Shown here piece after piece: positions 1 to 9,385 of a stretch of 28,282 nucleotides of DNA. The stretch comes from Porphyra umbilicalis. Taxonomy: Eukaryota > Rhodophyta > Bangiophyceae > Bangiales > Bangiaceae. The position numbers and the translations under genes were made by a program. The stretch is taken from assembly GCA_002049455.2 (NCBI GenBank), contig KV919294.1:1-28282 (forward strand). The letters are read 5' to 3'. The number at the start of each line of letters is the position of its first letter. Positions within the stretch are counted from its first letter, which is position 1. The notes below the pieces were generated by a model. It worked only from the letters and a program-made list of their open reading frames with translations. It did no database searches and was not told the origin of the DNA.

Positions 1-635
1 CTTGACAACTCGCCCGGTGGGGGTCGGGACGCACCAGGGCGGCGCCAAGCCTGCGGTAGAGTCTCATCATCCGAGCTTCCGCCTCGATGTCCCAGAGGGG
101 AGCCGCCTCGCTGGGCTTGGGAGGGGGGAAGGTACGCAGGCGTATGAGACGCAACGTAGCCGCCACCTCGCGCGGCGGCGGCACATGGATAGGTCGCGAC
201 GTTGCCCTCGACACCAAAAAGACCCGAGCCGGACGAGCCAGCCGACGCACGCGCGTGCGTATTGGCAACCGGTGGGATCGAAAACGGTGTCGGTGAGGCA
301 GTGGAAGCCCTTGGCAACTGCTGATGGAGAGCGTTGACACCGACGGTGGCCGCCGGTTGCGCAGCAGCATGGTAGCGAGCCGGCGTCTCGTGGGCGCGTG
401 GCGTCCACGCGGTGCCGCCTTGGAGAAACGGGCGCTCACTCGGGCGCGTCGTGCTCACCGGCGGCGACGTCACGTGGCTGCCGGAGAGGAAGACGTGCCC
501 GTCGGCAGGCTGGTATTGACGGCGGGGCGACAAAGGAAAGTGTGCGTCCGCAGGGGGGCCCAAGAAACGGCGAGGACTTGGCGGCGGCGGGGGGGGTACG
601 ATGGCAACAGGTAGACGGTTGAAGAAGAATTCCAT
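1..635 (-). CDS. Unrecognised Pro/Ser/Ala-rich protein, 5' part only (runs off left edge)
   Basis: Reading the minus strand from an ATG at 635-633 (context GCGCCATGG, a strong eukaryotic start), 211 codons stay open with no stop until the window ends, while the other two minus frames contain stops. The protein starts MEFFFNRLPVAIV, then a run of six prolines, then a polar sequence rich in Pro, Ser, Ala, Arg and Gly, probably disordered. The last visible part contains a short acidic patch (SSDDE). I see no catalytic motif and recognise no family. A TATA-like palindrome lies about 150 bases upstream. It could be the N-terminal region of a cellular protein or the gag-like start of a retroelement; nothing visible decides this. 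The 3' end lies outside the window, so the true length is unknown. Confidence 0.5.
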   Translation of the reverse strand, partial: MEFFFNRLPVAIVPPPPPPSPRRFLGPPADAHFPLSPRRQYQPADGHVFLSGSHVTSPPVSTTRPSERPFLQGGTAWTPRAHETPARYHAAAQPAATVGVNALHQQLPRASTASPTPFSIPPVANTHARASAGSSGSGLFGVEGNVATYPCAAAARGGGYVASHTPAYLPPSQAQRGGSPLGHRGGSSDDETLPQAWRRPGASRPPPGELS

Positions 636-780
636 GGCGCCGAGGCGGCCGCCGTGCCGAGGGGATTGGGGCGAAGGGACCACAGCCAGGCCAAAGAGGA
701 AAGGCAGCGCGGACAGAAGGTCAACAGGCGTGGAGTATTGGCCAAAAGTCAGATGACATGCCGACGCGGGCGGCTGTATC

Positions 781-790
781 GTATATATAC
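781..790 (-). promoter_or_regulatory. TATA-box-like palindrome upstream of the left-edge reading frame
   Basis: GTATATATAC is a perfect 10-bp palindrome containing TATATATA, alone in GC-rich surroundings. It lies about 150 bases upstream of the ATG at 635 on the minus strand, a plausible distance for a core promoter plus 5' leader. Being symmetric it could serve either strand, but no supported plus-strand gene follows. Confidence 0.35.
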
Positions 791-2861
791 TCGCCGGGGA
801 GCGTGGAGCGCCCGACGCTGCATGTGCCCTCGGCCACACAGCTACACCCTCGACTGGGGCGTCGATTCTGCCTGCACTGGTGCCCAGTCGCCACTGCAGC
901 ACATGGCCGCGGACAGAGCGCCGCGGGCTGTGTCCCTCGCAGGCACTACACCGTGCCGTGTGCAAAACTCGGACCACCTAAGAGCCTCACAAATAGCACT
1001 ACTCTGCACCTCACACAACACCTCGAAGATGAACAGGAGCGCGGTGGGGCACAGGTGCAGATCGCGACAGGGGGGGCGGGGCAAGCGGGAGGTGTCGCAT
1101 GTTCGCGAGTCGCAGCAGGCAAAGTCGTCCGTCTCCACCGCTGCTTGAGCAGGGGCGGTGCTCACGGTGGAGAGGGTTATCGTCAGGCTGGTCGGCGCGC
1201 ACAGTCGCAGATCTGGTCAGAGACGCCTGTCGCGCGACAGTTGGGAATCTGGCGCATATCACTGCAGACGATTGATCCTGTCCTTTTGCTTGTGTAGGGT
1301 TCTCCAGCGTCGTCTAGGGGTGCCACCAGCCCAAACCCGGCACTCTCATTGGTCTGATCTATCTGGGGTGGTACTCCTCGCATCGTCAGCTTTATTCGCT
1401 CCACCGCAAGTACCGAAAATGGACGCCTTTGGACATTCTATTCCAGCATTGAACTGAGGATAGTTGCAAATCCGGGCCAGTGGTCAGTCAGGTTTCCATT
1501 CGGGCTGCCTCTGGGGCGTCGGAGGCCTTGTCCACGCATTGCTGTCCATCGGGAACTGTTTCCCAGAGGGTATACCGTCCGTTGCCGTCCCCGGTGGCCA
1601 TCGTCTGCCACCGTTTGGAATCGGTTGGTTTCGGGGGATGCTCCTGGCGTTGGGGTGTACGGCGATGCCCCAGAGGTTGCTGGAGGCGAATTTGGTGGCA
1701 TCAAAGCGCGTTGGAGCCCACGCGCGAGGCGCTCGTGCAGCTCCCCCGTACGGTCGAGATCCCTCACGCATCGCCTGTGTGTTGGTGAGCTGCCTTGCAC
1801 GGGGCTACGCCGGTGCTACTCCGGTGTGTAGGCTGGAACGCAGCGGCGCAGTGCCAGCCCATGTTCGGCTCGTGTCCATTCGCTGTGCGACCCGTGCCAC
1901 TTGCAGCGGCAGCGGCTGTGTCAGTGGAGATGGCTTTGGTTCTGACAAGGGGCGGCCGACTGGCGGGGTGCTTGCGCAGGGGCCTGATGCCGCGGCCCGA
2001 GACCCATGCCACGCCGCTGCCACGCTGCTGTTCATTGCTTCTGGGCGGCCACACGGCCCACACGCGGGCCGTGGTAATGCGGTCAGCCTGCAGGACCGTA
2101 GCAATACCCGTTGCTCCCATGCCGTGGGCAGGCGCAGGGGTGCATGCAAACTTTGTGCGGGGCAACGTCGGCGAGTGTGATGGCGGACCCGTACCGCTTT
2201 CTGCGGAGTGGCGTGACCGAGCAGTTTTGCGTGTGTGCTGTTCGTCCTCGTCTCGTGCGCCTCACTGACGTGGAACGTGAAGCCGGCTGGTCACTGCGGT
2301 GAGGTCGCAGGCCAGAAGTGGTCGTTGCCGCGGGCGGATGGGCAGCTGCAAACTGCATTGGCGCGAGCGACGCTACGGGCCTTCCACACGTGCGCAGCGC
2401 ACTCTGTCTGACGCCTGGTACGCCGGTGTTACGGGCAGGATCTCTGGCGCATTGCCTACGTATGTGCGAAGCTGCCTCAACTGCGTGTGACTGCAAAGCC
2501 CGTGGCCCTCTTTTGGTACGTCTCTGCTCTTTTTCGGGTGCTTGTGGCGGTGGGGGTGCTCGCTACGGGTGGTCGGGCAACAATGCGTTATTGGTGGTGG
2601 GCGCTGCAAGTGGGATCGAGTTGCATGCCTCGCAGGGTAGCTCCTGACCAGAGCCCTGCTTCCCGAACTGCCTCTTTGTGCGCGCGCTTTGCTTCAAATA
2701 CCCGGCGACCTGTGCCTTGACTGCGTTGACTGGCCTCACGTTTACCCGCACTACCACCGCCCCGTCAAACGCGCCTTCTGTGCACGCCGTATTCCATCTC
2801 CTGCAGCGCGCCTTCCGTCGCCCCGTCGTCCCCCCACGTGCTCAACGTCGTCGCGGGCGTC
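791..2861. other. Stretch with no supported gene, upstream of the transposase relic
   Basis: Open frames here are short, overlap on both strands and show no recognisable motif. Part of it is probably the 5' flank or subterminal region of the transposon whose coding part starts at 2862. I looked for paired terminal inverted repeats around 2862-6614 (for example a CACTA-type end; CACTAC occurs near 945 and 1002) but found no convincing partner downstream. Confidence 0.4.
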
Positions 2862-5800
2862 ATGGCGGCACTGTTGAGGTCGTCCCGCGCCCCCGTTTAG
2901 TGCCACTACTGCGACATGACATTCGCTTTGGCCGCCAACGTCGGGCGGCACGTGCAGAAATCCCATCCTATCGAGAGCCGGCTTGTCGGCTTGTCCTCGC
3001 CTGAGGCGCTTCTTGTCTTCGGAACCTTCGGCGTCAGCGATAGCGCTGCTCCCGACCTGCTTCCGCCCGCCCCCGCCCCCGTTGAGTTGGGGGTGCTCTC
3101 ACTGCCGCCGCAGTTCTCCATCAATGAGCTGCTCGAGGAGGCGGCACACGAGGCGGCCGCCGAGCTTGCTGACGCGGACGATCTGAACCAGCTGTCGCGG
3201 CTGGTGGATGATACGGACAGCGACGTGGAATGGGGCGTTAGTACGGACGAGGACCAGGGCCGAAGAGGACATGCAGACGCTGGTGGACAAGGCTGACGGC
3301 TCGCGCGAGGATGGCCGAGACGCTGACAACCCCGCCGACCTCAATGTAGAAGGCAGCGAGGAGGTGTACGACAGCGACGGGAGCGGTAGCACCGCCACGG
3401 ATTCTCTCGGCGGCGCAGTCGAGGCGGCCGAGTACGGCGCGTACGAGGAGATCGGTAACTTCCTCGACATCGGCATCAACGCGCTTGCGGTCGACGGGGG
3501 GGTGGCGCTCATGGTGGAGCATGTCTTTCTGAGCAGCACCGCTGCGCGCATTCGTGCGTACTACGAGGCCATGCCCGAGACTTTTTTGGCTGTGCCTGTG
3601 GTCACCCCCGTCTGGGCGAGCCGCCCGACGCGCTTCAACTCGCCTACCCAGCACGCCGCCCTTCGCTTTGCGCTGTCGGCCGCTGGCAGCGGCCTGACGG
3701 AGCGGGATCAGATGCTCTACAGCGAGACGCTCCGCCTTGGTGAGCACGAGGCGATGAGTGGAACTTCTTCTGTTGGTCCGCACTCTGCCACGTTCCCCAC
3801 GCCGCGCAGCTTCATGTGTGCGGTCAGGCACGAAGCCAACCTCGTGCTGGCCGTCCGCCGCTGGCAGCGTGTTCCGATCAATGTGGGTCGCAACACGTAC
3901 ATGTATTACTTCCGTGACATCTTACGCACCGGACTGGATGCCGTGGCCGCCGCAAGAGACGTCTCGTTTGGGGATCCGGCCAATATTTCCTTTGTGGACC
4001 TGAAGGGGGAGGAAGACGACGACGCGCGCGTTCGGCACGGTACGCTTGATGCGGACCTCTACCTTGGCGAAATGCGGGACGTGAGGCGCTTGCACGGACC
4101 TGACGCACGGGTGATGGGGGTACAACTGCACGCGGACGCGGCGCTTGTCTCGTGATCGGGTGCGTGCACCATGTTCCCGGTGCGAGCCAACTACGTCAAA
4201 ATCCTTGACAGCGGTGGCGGATGGACGACAGTCGGCTATATTATGCATATCCCCAAAGCTGTGGAAAGGACGGCGGGGGCGCGCCTCGCCACGAGCGACG
4301 CCAGGAACGACTTGTTCCAGTGCTGCATCGCGGTGTCTACGAGATCGTTGGCCCGTTCCAGGGAGACTGGCATGCCGGCGGCTGTGGGCGGTCACGGCGA
4401 CGTGCGGATTGTGCCGCGAGTTGTTGGTCTCGTTGTCGATCAGGTGGAGGAGCGCTGTTTTTACGCGCTTATGGGGAACCGGTGCAGGTTCTTTTGCACT
4501 CCCTTCCTAGAGTACCGGCGTGTAAGCGGGGCAATGCACGGCATCCGTGCCGTGGACCGGGACGTCATTGCGACACTGGACGCGCAGCTGGAGGCTGCCC
4601 TTGTGAGAGTGGATGACCCCCGCCCGAGCCGCCGTCGTGCGCTTGTAGAGGTACACAGCGCACTCGCTTTTGTACCCGCCCTCGACGCCATCCACGGCCT
4701 CGGAACCGGTGCGTCCAACCTCTACCGCGTGGTGTCTTTTGACCTGCTCCACGTTTGGACGCTTGGAATTCTCAGAATGCTCGCGCAGCGACTGCCAGAC
4801 GTTCTGCTGAGCCTTTGCGAGGGCTGCAGTGGCGCGCGCTACGGATCCGTGGCCGCCACGCTGGACGCCATCAACCTCCGTGGCCTGGAGTTGGGTCGCA
4901 ACTGTCATGCATCGCCGGTGCGACCCGGGTACGTCCGCAATGTCTCCTCCGCGAGCCGGCGGCGAGTGGGTGCGTGAGCAGGAGCGAGCTTGCTCCATAC
5001 CGTCTGGGACAGCACATCGGTGCAGTGATGTGACGGGACCAACGCGGGACTTGCGCGTCTGAGTGTGTGCTGACTGTTGTCGTGTGCTTTTCCAACGCCT
5101 CCTTTTCGATACCGTTTGCTGCCCGTCAACAGCTGCTTTGTCCCCCCCAGCGAAATCCAGGCAATAATGACCGGGAGGAGTTGGCGACACTTCTCCGTTT
5201 TCTGGCCGTTCATGCTCGCCGGCGCCGTCGGTCCGCGCGACCCCGACGACGCTGGCAACGAACTGCTCAACGGCCTCCCGGTGGCCCCCACGGCGGCAGT
5301 GGCAGGGCTGCAAGCCTCCGCGTCCGCTGGCAACAACGACGGCGCGTCTGACTCGGCGTCTGATAGCGACTGGCAGTCTGACACGGGCATTGACGCCGCC
5401 GGCGGTGCCGCGGGTGTCAACGAGCCAGCGTTGGCTGGTTGCGGCACGCTCCCTGGCCCCGACGTCGTCGCAACGCCACGGTACCGGGATGTGTTCGGCA
5501 GCATGCCGGTACACGACTCCGTGCTCGACACGTTTTGTCGGGCGGCGCAGCTCGTCGGTGCGCTGTTTTGCGACAACGTCGCGTACACAGCTGCCCTCAC
5601 GGAGGCGGAGGTCCAGTCGATGGAGGCCGCCGCCAATGCGCTTGGCGTCGACAATATCCAGACCCTGTACGGGCTCGTTAACACCTCCAAGCTGCACCGG
5701 GTGGTGCAGCACCTGGGTGACGAGCTGCGTGCTCGCGGAAACCTGTGGGAGGGTGAAACTTCTGAGAATAAGCGGCTCCACTCGTCATACAAGCGCATGT

Positions 5801-6614
5801 TCCACAGGAGCAACAAGCGGGGGCCTAGCGTGACCCTGCAGATGATTCTTTGCGACGAGGCGCAGTCGGCGGTGCTGCAGGACGTCCGGGACGCCGACGA
5901 GGAGTCGGGAGGCACGGCGGGGGACAACCTTGACTTGGGTGGCGCCGACAACGGCGGTCGTGGTGGGGCTGGAGCCGGTAGCAGCACGGGAGACGCCCCT
6001 GCACAGACGTCGGACCTGCCCTTCACCGGTCGTGCCCGCCGAGTGCCCGTGAGCGCCCTCCGGCGGAGCCCGGCGTTGGCTCGGATTGAGGCCGCCCTTG
6101 GCGTGGAGAATGCCGCAAGACGGTGCGGATCGTCGCCCGCTTTGGGTGGGGCGCCCCGTCGGCCGTCCAGCACCTGCGGGCGATCCGTGACTTTGGTGGG
6201 AAGCCGTGGTACTCCTTCGCGCAATACGAGACTGAGAATGGGGGCATCGGGTGGGGGCGCCTGCGGTTGGTGCTGCGGTCTGTCGGTCCTCGGCGCCGCA
6301 GCTGCGTAGTGCTCCAACGCCTGCGGCGGGCAACCCCGCGCCCCGGCTGCGTTCTTTCCCGACACAACTGCGTGCGGCTTCGCTGGGACCTTGACGATGA
6401 AGTCGACGAGCACCCATCGTTGGAGGTTGTTGACGCGCGGCGCCTCCTCCGCGCGGAGGACGTCCAAGTCGAATATGAGGACCTGGCGGACCGCCTAGGG
6501 CTGCGTGCCACGCCGTCCAGCATGCCCGACACGGTGACAGAGCGGCGCGCATGCCGCTTTTTTACGAACCCGTTCTTCCCATGGACGACGCGTCCGATGC
6601 GGCCGGGTCTTTAG
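2862..6614 (+). pseudogene. Degenerate DNA-transposon transposase, Plavaka/KDZ-like, with N-terminal C2H2 zinc finger
   Basis: A single long protein is spread over several frames. It starts at the ATG at 2862 (MAALLRSSRAPV), meets an in-frame TAG at 2898-2900, then reads a perfect C2H2 finger (C-x2-C-x12-H-x4-H, 2901-2966). An acidic linker follows, then an alpha-helical part to about 4155. The block HADAALVS (Asp codon 4135-4137) resembles the first catalytic Asp block (ySDkT-like) of Plavaka/CACTA transposases, and VVDQVEE (Asp 4438-4440) the second; a C-x3-C pair comes just after. FDLLHVWTLGI (about 4738-4770) resembles their D-x-x-H block. The C terminus ends in an FFTNPFFPWTTR block. Breaks: a frame change near 3240-3300, TGA at 4153, TGA at 4975, 5026 and 5071, and a frame change near 6100-6125. 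Some could be introns, but the TGA at 4153 sits in an otherwise continuous frame. The subfamily is inferred from motif order alone. Confidence 0.6.
2901..2966 (+). other. C2H2 zinc-finger motif of the transposase relic
   Basis: The frame reads CHYCDMTFALAANVGRHVQK followed by SH: two Cys two residues apart, twelve residues, His, four residues, His, with the usual Phe and hydrophobic spacers. This is an ideal DNA-binding C2H2 finger. It follows immediately after TTTAG at 2896-2900, so the TAG is either a nonsense change or the end of a small intron. Confidence 0.75.
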
Positions 6615-7674
6615 GGGACAACGTTTGCTGGCATTGGGACGCGGCATGTAGGAACGTAGATGACATGTGAACGCACTTGAACAATAATACACACGATCCC
6701 CGTTATGCTACTCGTGCAAAACTCTCGTTCGTTCCACCCATGCCGATGAACACTGCGGATGATGGCGGGAGAATGCGCACACGCCTCGTCGTAGGCGCTG
6801 GTACCGACAGGGGTACGACATCAACGTCGCCCCCAGGGTATCCAAACTCGGTCCTTTGCCCGTTGCCAGTTGTCGATTGTGGTGCGTTTACTTCGTCGTG
6901 GTGTGCTCACCCTTCGTCCGTTGCATCACTTGCCCGCGACGGTTGTGGTGTGGACCAGTGAACACCAACGGAATTGAGCGCACCCTCGTAATGGCAGGGC
7001 CTGCCAGTCGGCCTGAGTACAGAGAATCCGACGGAGCCGGCAGTGGCCCATCGGAGACTCAGAATTAGAGTGCCTAGCTGCATCTAAGAATGATTGTCAA
7101 AGTCTCATTGGTCAAAGTTATGCAGACATTAAGATTCCCACTCGCGAGCGCTCCATTGCTGACGGCATGCGCGACAGAGCCTGGCATGCAGCCCCTGTCC
7201 GGCATAGAGTTTCGGACCGCCTACCGAAACGGTCTGGGAGCGAGTGCCGTACATGTCCGAAAGCGGAAGACCCAGAACAGACAATCTGTTCGTCACCGTG
7301 GACAGGAGGTCGGTTCTCCGACGATGCTTTGTGGCAACCACCACCAAGTAAGCCGAGTATGCATGGCGCTGGCCGAGTGGTACTCGGACTGACTTCGCAC
7401 CCACGCCACGGCGCTCGGCATGACACGGTGCGGCATGCATACCATTGGCTGTCAGCATCGGGGCCACTTCTTTGACGCTTGGGTGCAGCGTACAGCCACT
7501 CGACCGTCCCTCCCGGCGGCGCGTTTCTCTGCTCTTGCTACTCGTTCCTCCCGGTCCCCCCCCCACACAGATTATGCCCGTCACGGTCTATGACTTTTAT
7601 TTGGTTGTTCACCCTCCTGTAAAACCTCAATCTCCTCGGCTCTTCCTGGCTCTTGGCCCAGCCCCTCAATCGCC
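6615..7674. other. Intergenic stretch between the transposase relic and the ECI1-like gene
   Basis: No convincing reading frame. It probably includes the 3' end of the transposon and the promoter/5' leader of the downstream gene. The last 100 bases before 7675 are pyrimidine-rich and hold AT-richer patches (ttttatttggttg), consistent with a leader, but no clear TATA box is visible. Confidence 0.35.
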
Positions 7675-8625
7675 ATGGCGCCGTCCGCCCCTCCCCGGCA
7701 TGTGTTTGTTGAGAATGTTGGCGGCGGCGTCGCGCTCATCAGCCTCTACCGCCCCCCTGTCAACGCCATGAATGGAGCCGTGTGGGAGCAGCTGCTCGCC
7801 GCTCTGGCCGCCTGCGAGGCGGCCGCCGCCGACGGCCGCCCACCGCCTGTCACCCCCCCCCTGCCCCCCGGCGCGTCCCGAGCGGCCTTTTCCACCCCTG
7901 ATGCCAAAGCCGCGGCCTCGCCCACCCGCGCCATCATCTTCACGTCTGCGCTCCCCCGCCCCATTTTTACCGCCGGTAATGATATTTCCGAGCTCCACGT
8001 GCCGTCGACGTCCCGCATCCGCTTCGACGGGTTTTGGGTGACGTCCGCCACTTTTCTCGCCCGCCTTTACGCGTCCCCGCTGCACACGGTCGCGGCGGTC
8101 GCCGGCGCCTGCCCCGCTGGCGGCACCGCCCTCGCCCTGGCGTGCGACGAGCGGGTGGCGGCTGCCGGTGGCGGCACCGCCCTCGGCCTCAACGAAGTCG
8201 CCCTCGGCATCCCCGTGCCGGCCATGTGGGCCCGTCTCCTCGCACGCGTCGTGGGTTGGGCGCCGGCCGAAGCGTTGCTGCGTGGGGGGGTGATGCTGCC
8301 TGCGGCAGCCGCCGCCAAGACAGGGCTGGTGGATGAGCTCGTCGAGCCGGGAGCACCTGCAGGGGGGCGGGGCGCAGGCGAGGCAGTTGTTACCGCCGCC
8401 CTGCGCCGGGCTCGGCGGCAACTGCGATTGGCCGACCCGGGGCGGGTGGCGACCAAGAGCGCCCTGCGGGGCGGGTTTGCAGCCGAATGGGCGGTGGACG
8501 CGCCCGCCGACGCGTCAAGGGTGTGGGGGCTGTTGACGCAGCCGGCGGTGGTGGCGACGCTCGGGCGGGTGCTCGCGCAGCTGGCTGGGCGCAAGGGCGA
8601 CACGAGGGGGCGGGGCAAGCTGTGA
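7675..8625 (+). CDS. Enoyl-CoA delta-isomerase (crotonase superfamily, ECI1-like)
   Basis: An intact 316-residue single-exon protein. It should move cis-3/trans-3 double bonds of enoyl-CoA esters to trans-2, feeding unsaturated fatty acids into beta-oxidation. Visible crotonase features are RPPVNAMN (26-33), the oxyanion-hole loop FTAGNDISEL (98-107), GFWxxxxxFLxRLY (119-132), the second oxyanion segment GACPAGG (144-150), and GLNEVALGI (171-179), whose Glu174 matches the single catalytic Glu of ECI1. Enoyl-CoA hydratases use two Glu. A proline-rich insert (about 51-82) lengthens it relative to the roughly 260-residue mature core. The C terminus is Gly-Lys-Leu, close to but not a canonical PTS1 peroxisomal signal, and no obvious mitochondrial presequence is seen. 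The start at 7675 has context cgccATGGcg. The isomerase call rests on the single-Glu GLNE block and the GACPAGG segment. Confidence 0.85.
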   Translation: MAPSAPPRHVFVENVGGGVALISLYRPPVNAMNGAVWEQLLAALAACEAAAADGRPPPVTPPLPPGASRAAFSTPDAKAAASPTRAIIFTSALPRPIFTAGNDISELHVPSTSRIRFDGFWVTSATFLARLYASPLHTVAAVAGACPAGGTALALACDERVAAAGGGTALGLNEVALGIPVPAMWARLLARVVGWAPAEALLRGGVMLPAAAAAKTGLVDELVEPGAPAGGRGAGEAVVTAALRRARRQLRLADPGRVATKSALRGGFAAEWAVDAPADASRVWGLLTQPAVVATLGRVLAQLAGRKGDTRGRGKL

Positions 8626-9385
8626 GCGTGTGTCGACCGTGGTGGTGGGGAGGGGGGCAGGCGCTTTTTCCGGCTCGCGTAGTCATTGGAGAAAGCACCC
8701 TTGCGGCCGCGTTTGCGTGGCTCGGACCGGCGTGCGCGTGTGCGTTGGGCGCCAGGCACTGGTGGCTTTATTTGGTCGTCTCCCGCCGCTCGGCCGCCCG
8801 TGCACGACCGAGCGGGTGTACCCCGCGCCGCTCGTGCTGTGGGCGCGGTTGGCGGACATGTACGTCCTCGATAGCCTGCCACCATAGTCGCCGTGGAACG
8901 TGTCGTCGGTGCGACAAGGCTCGGGTACCGCACTCCCGATTGCTTTCCGTGCATCGCCTGGCCACTGCCGTTTATTTTTTGTACGTCCCGAGTCCGGTCG
9001 TCGCCGTTGCAGGAGACCACCTACGCACATCGGCTGTACATTTTCTGGTGTTGCAGTTCTTATGAAGTGATGAGGATGCCGAGCGAGAGGAGACGATACG
9101 AGTACCGAACGTGGATCACCCACTCGAGAGGCGGTTGCGAGGTGTTTTAGATGAAGGCGGGAAAGGGAAGAAACGGCCAGGGTGGAGCGTCGCTCAGAGT
9201 GCGTCGCAAGAAGGGTTATGGTACATCGCCGAGAAAGAACGCGACGCCCACAATCACGCCAAAACACTTGAGTCAAGAAACAAGTGAAGGAAGGGAAGTG
9301 AGACGCAATGGAGATACAACCGGGAAAAACGAGAGAAAGGGGGGAAAAAGTCAAGGATTAGCACCAGGCCACATCTCTGGCCTCT
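8626..9385. other. Intergenic stretch between two convergent genes
   Basis: It lies between the ends of the plus-strand isomerase gene and the minus-strand MYB gene, so it holds both 3' regions. About 9150-9360 is markedly purine-rich on the plus strand (pyrimidine-rich on the MYB sense strand) and AT-richer than its surroundings. No motif-bearing reading frame is seen. Confidence 0.35.

Noticed and set aside
1431..1442. 12-base match GGACATTCTATT also at about 14070
   Set aside because: No flanking similarity; expected by chance in 28 kb.
945..6640. CACTA-type terminal repeats around the transposase relic
   Set aside because: CACTAC occurs upstream, but no matching inverted end was found downstream at a sensible distance.
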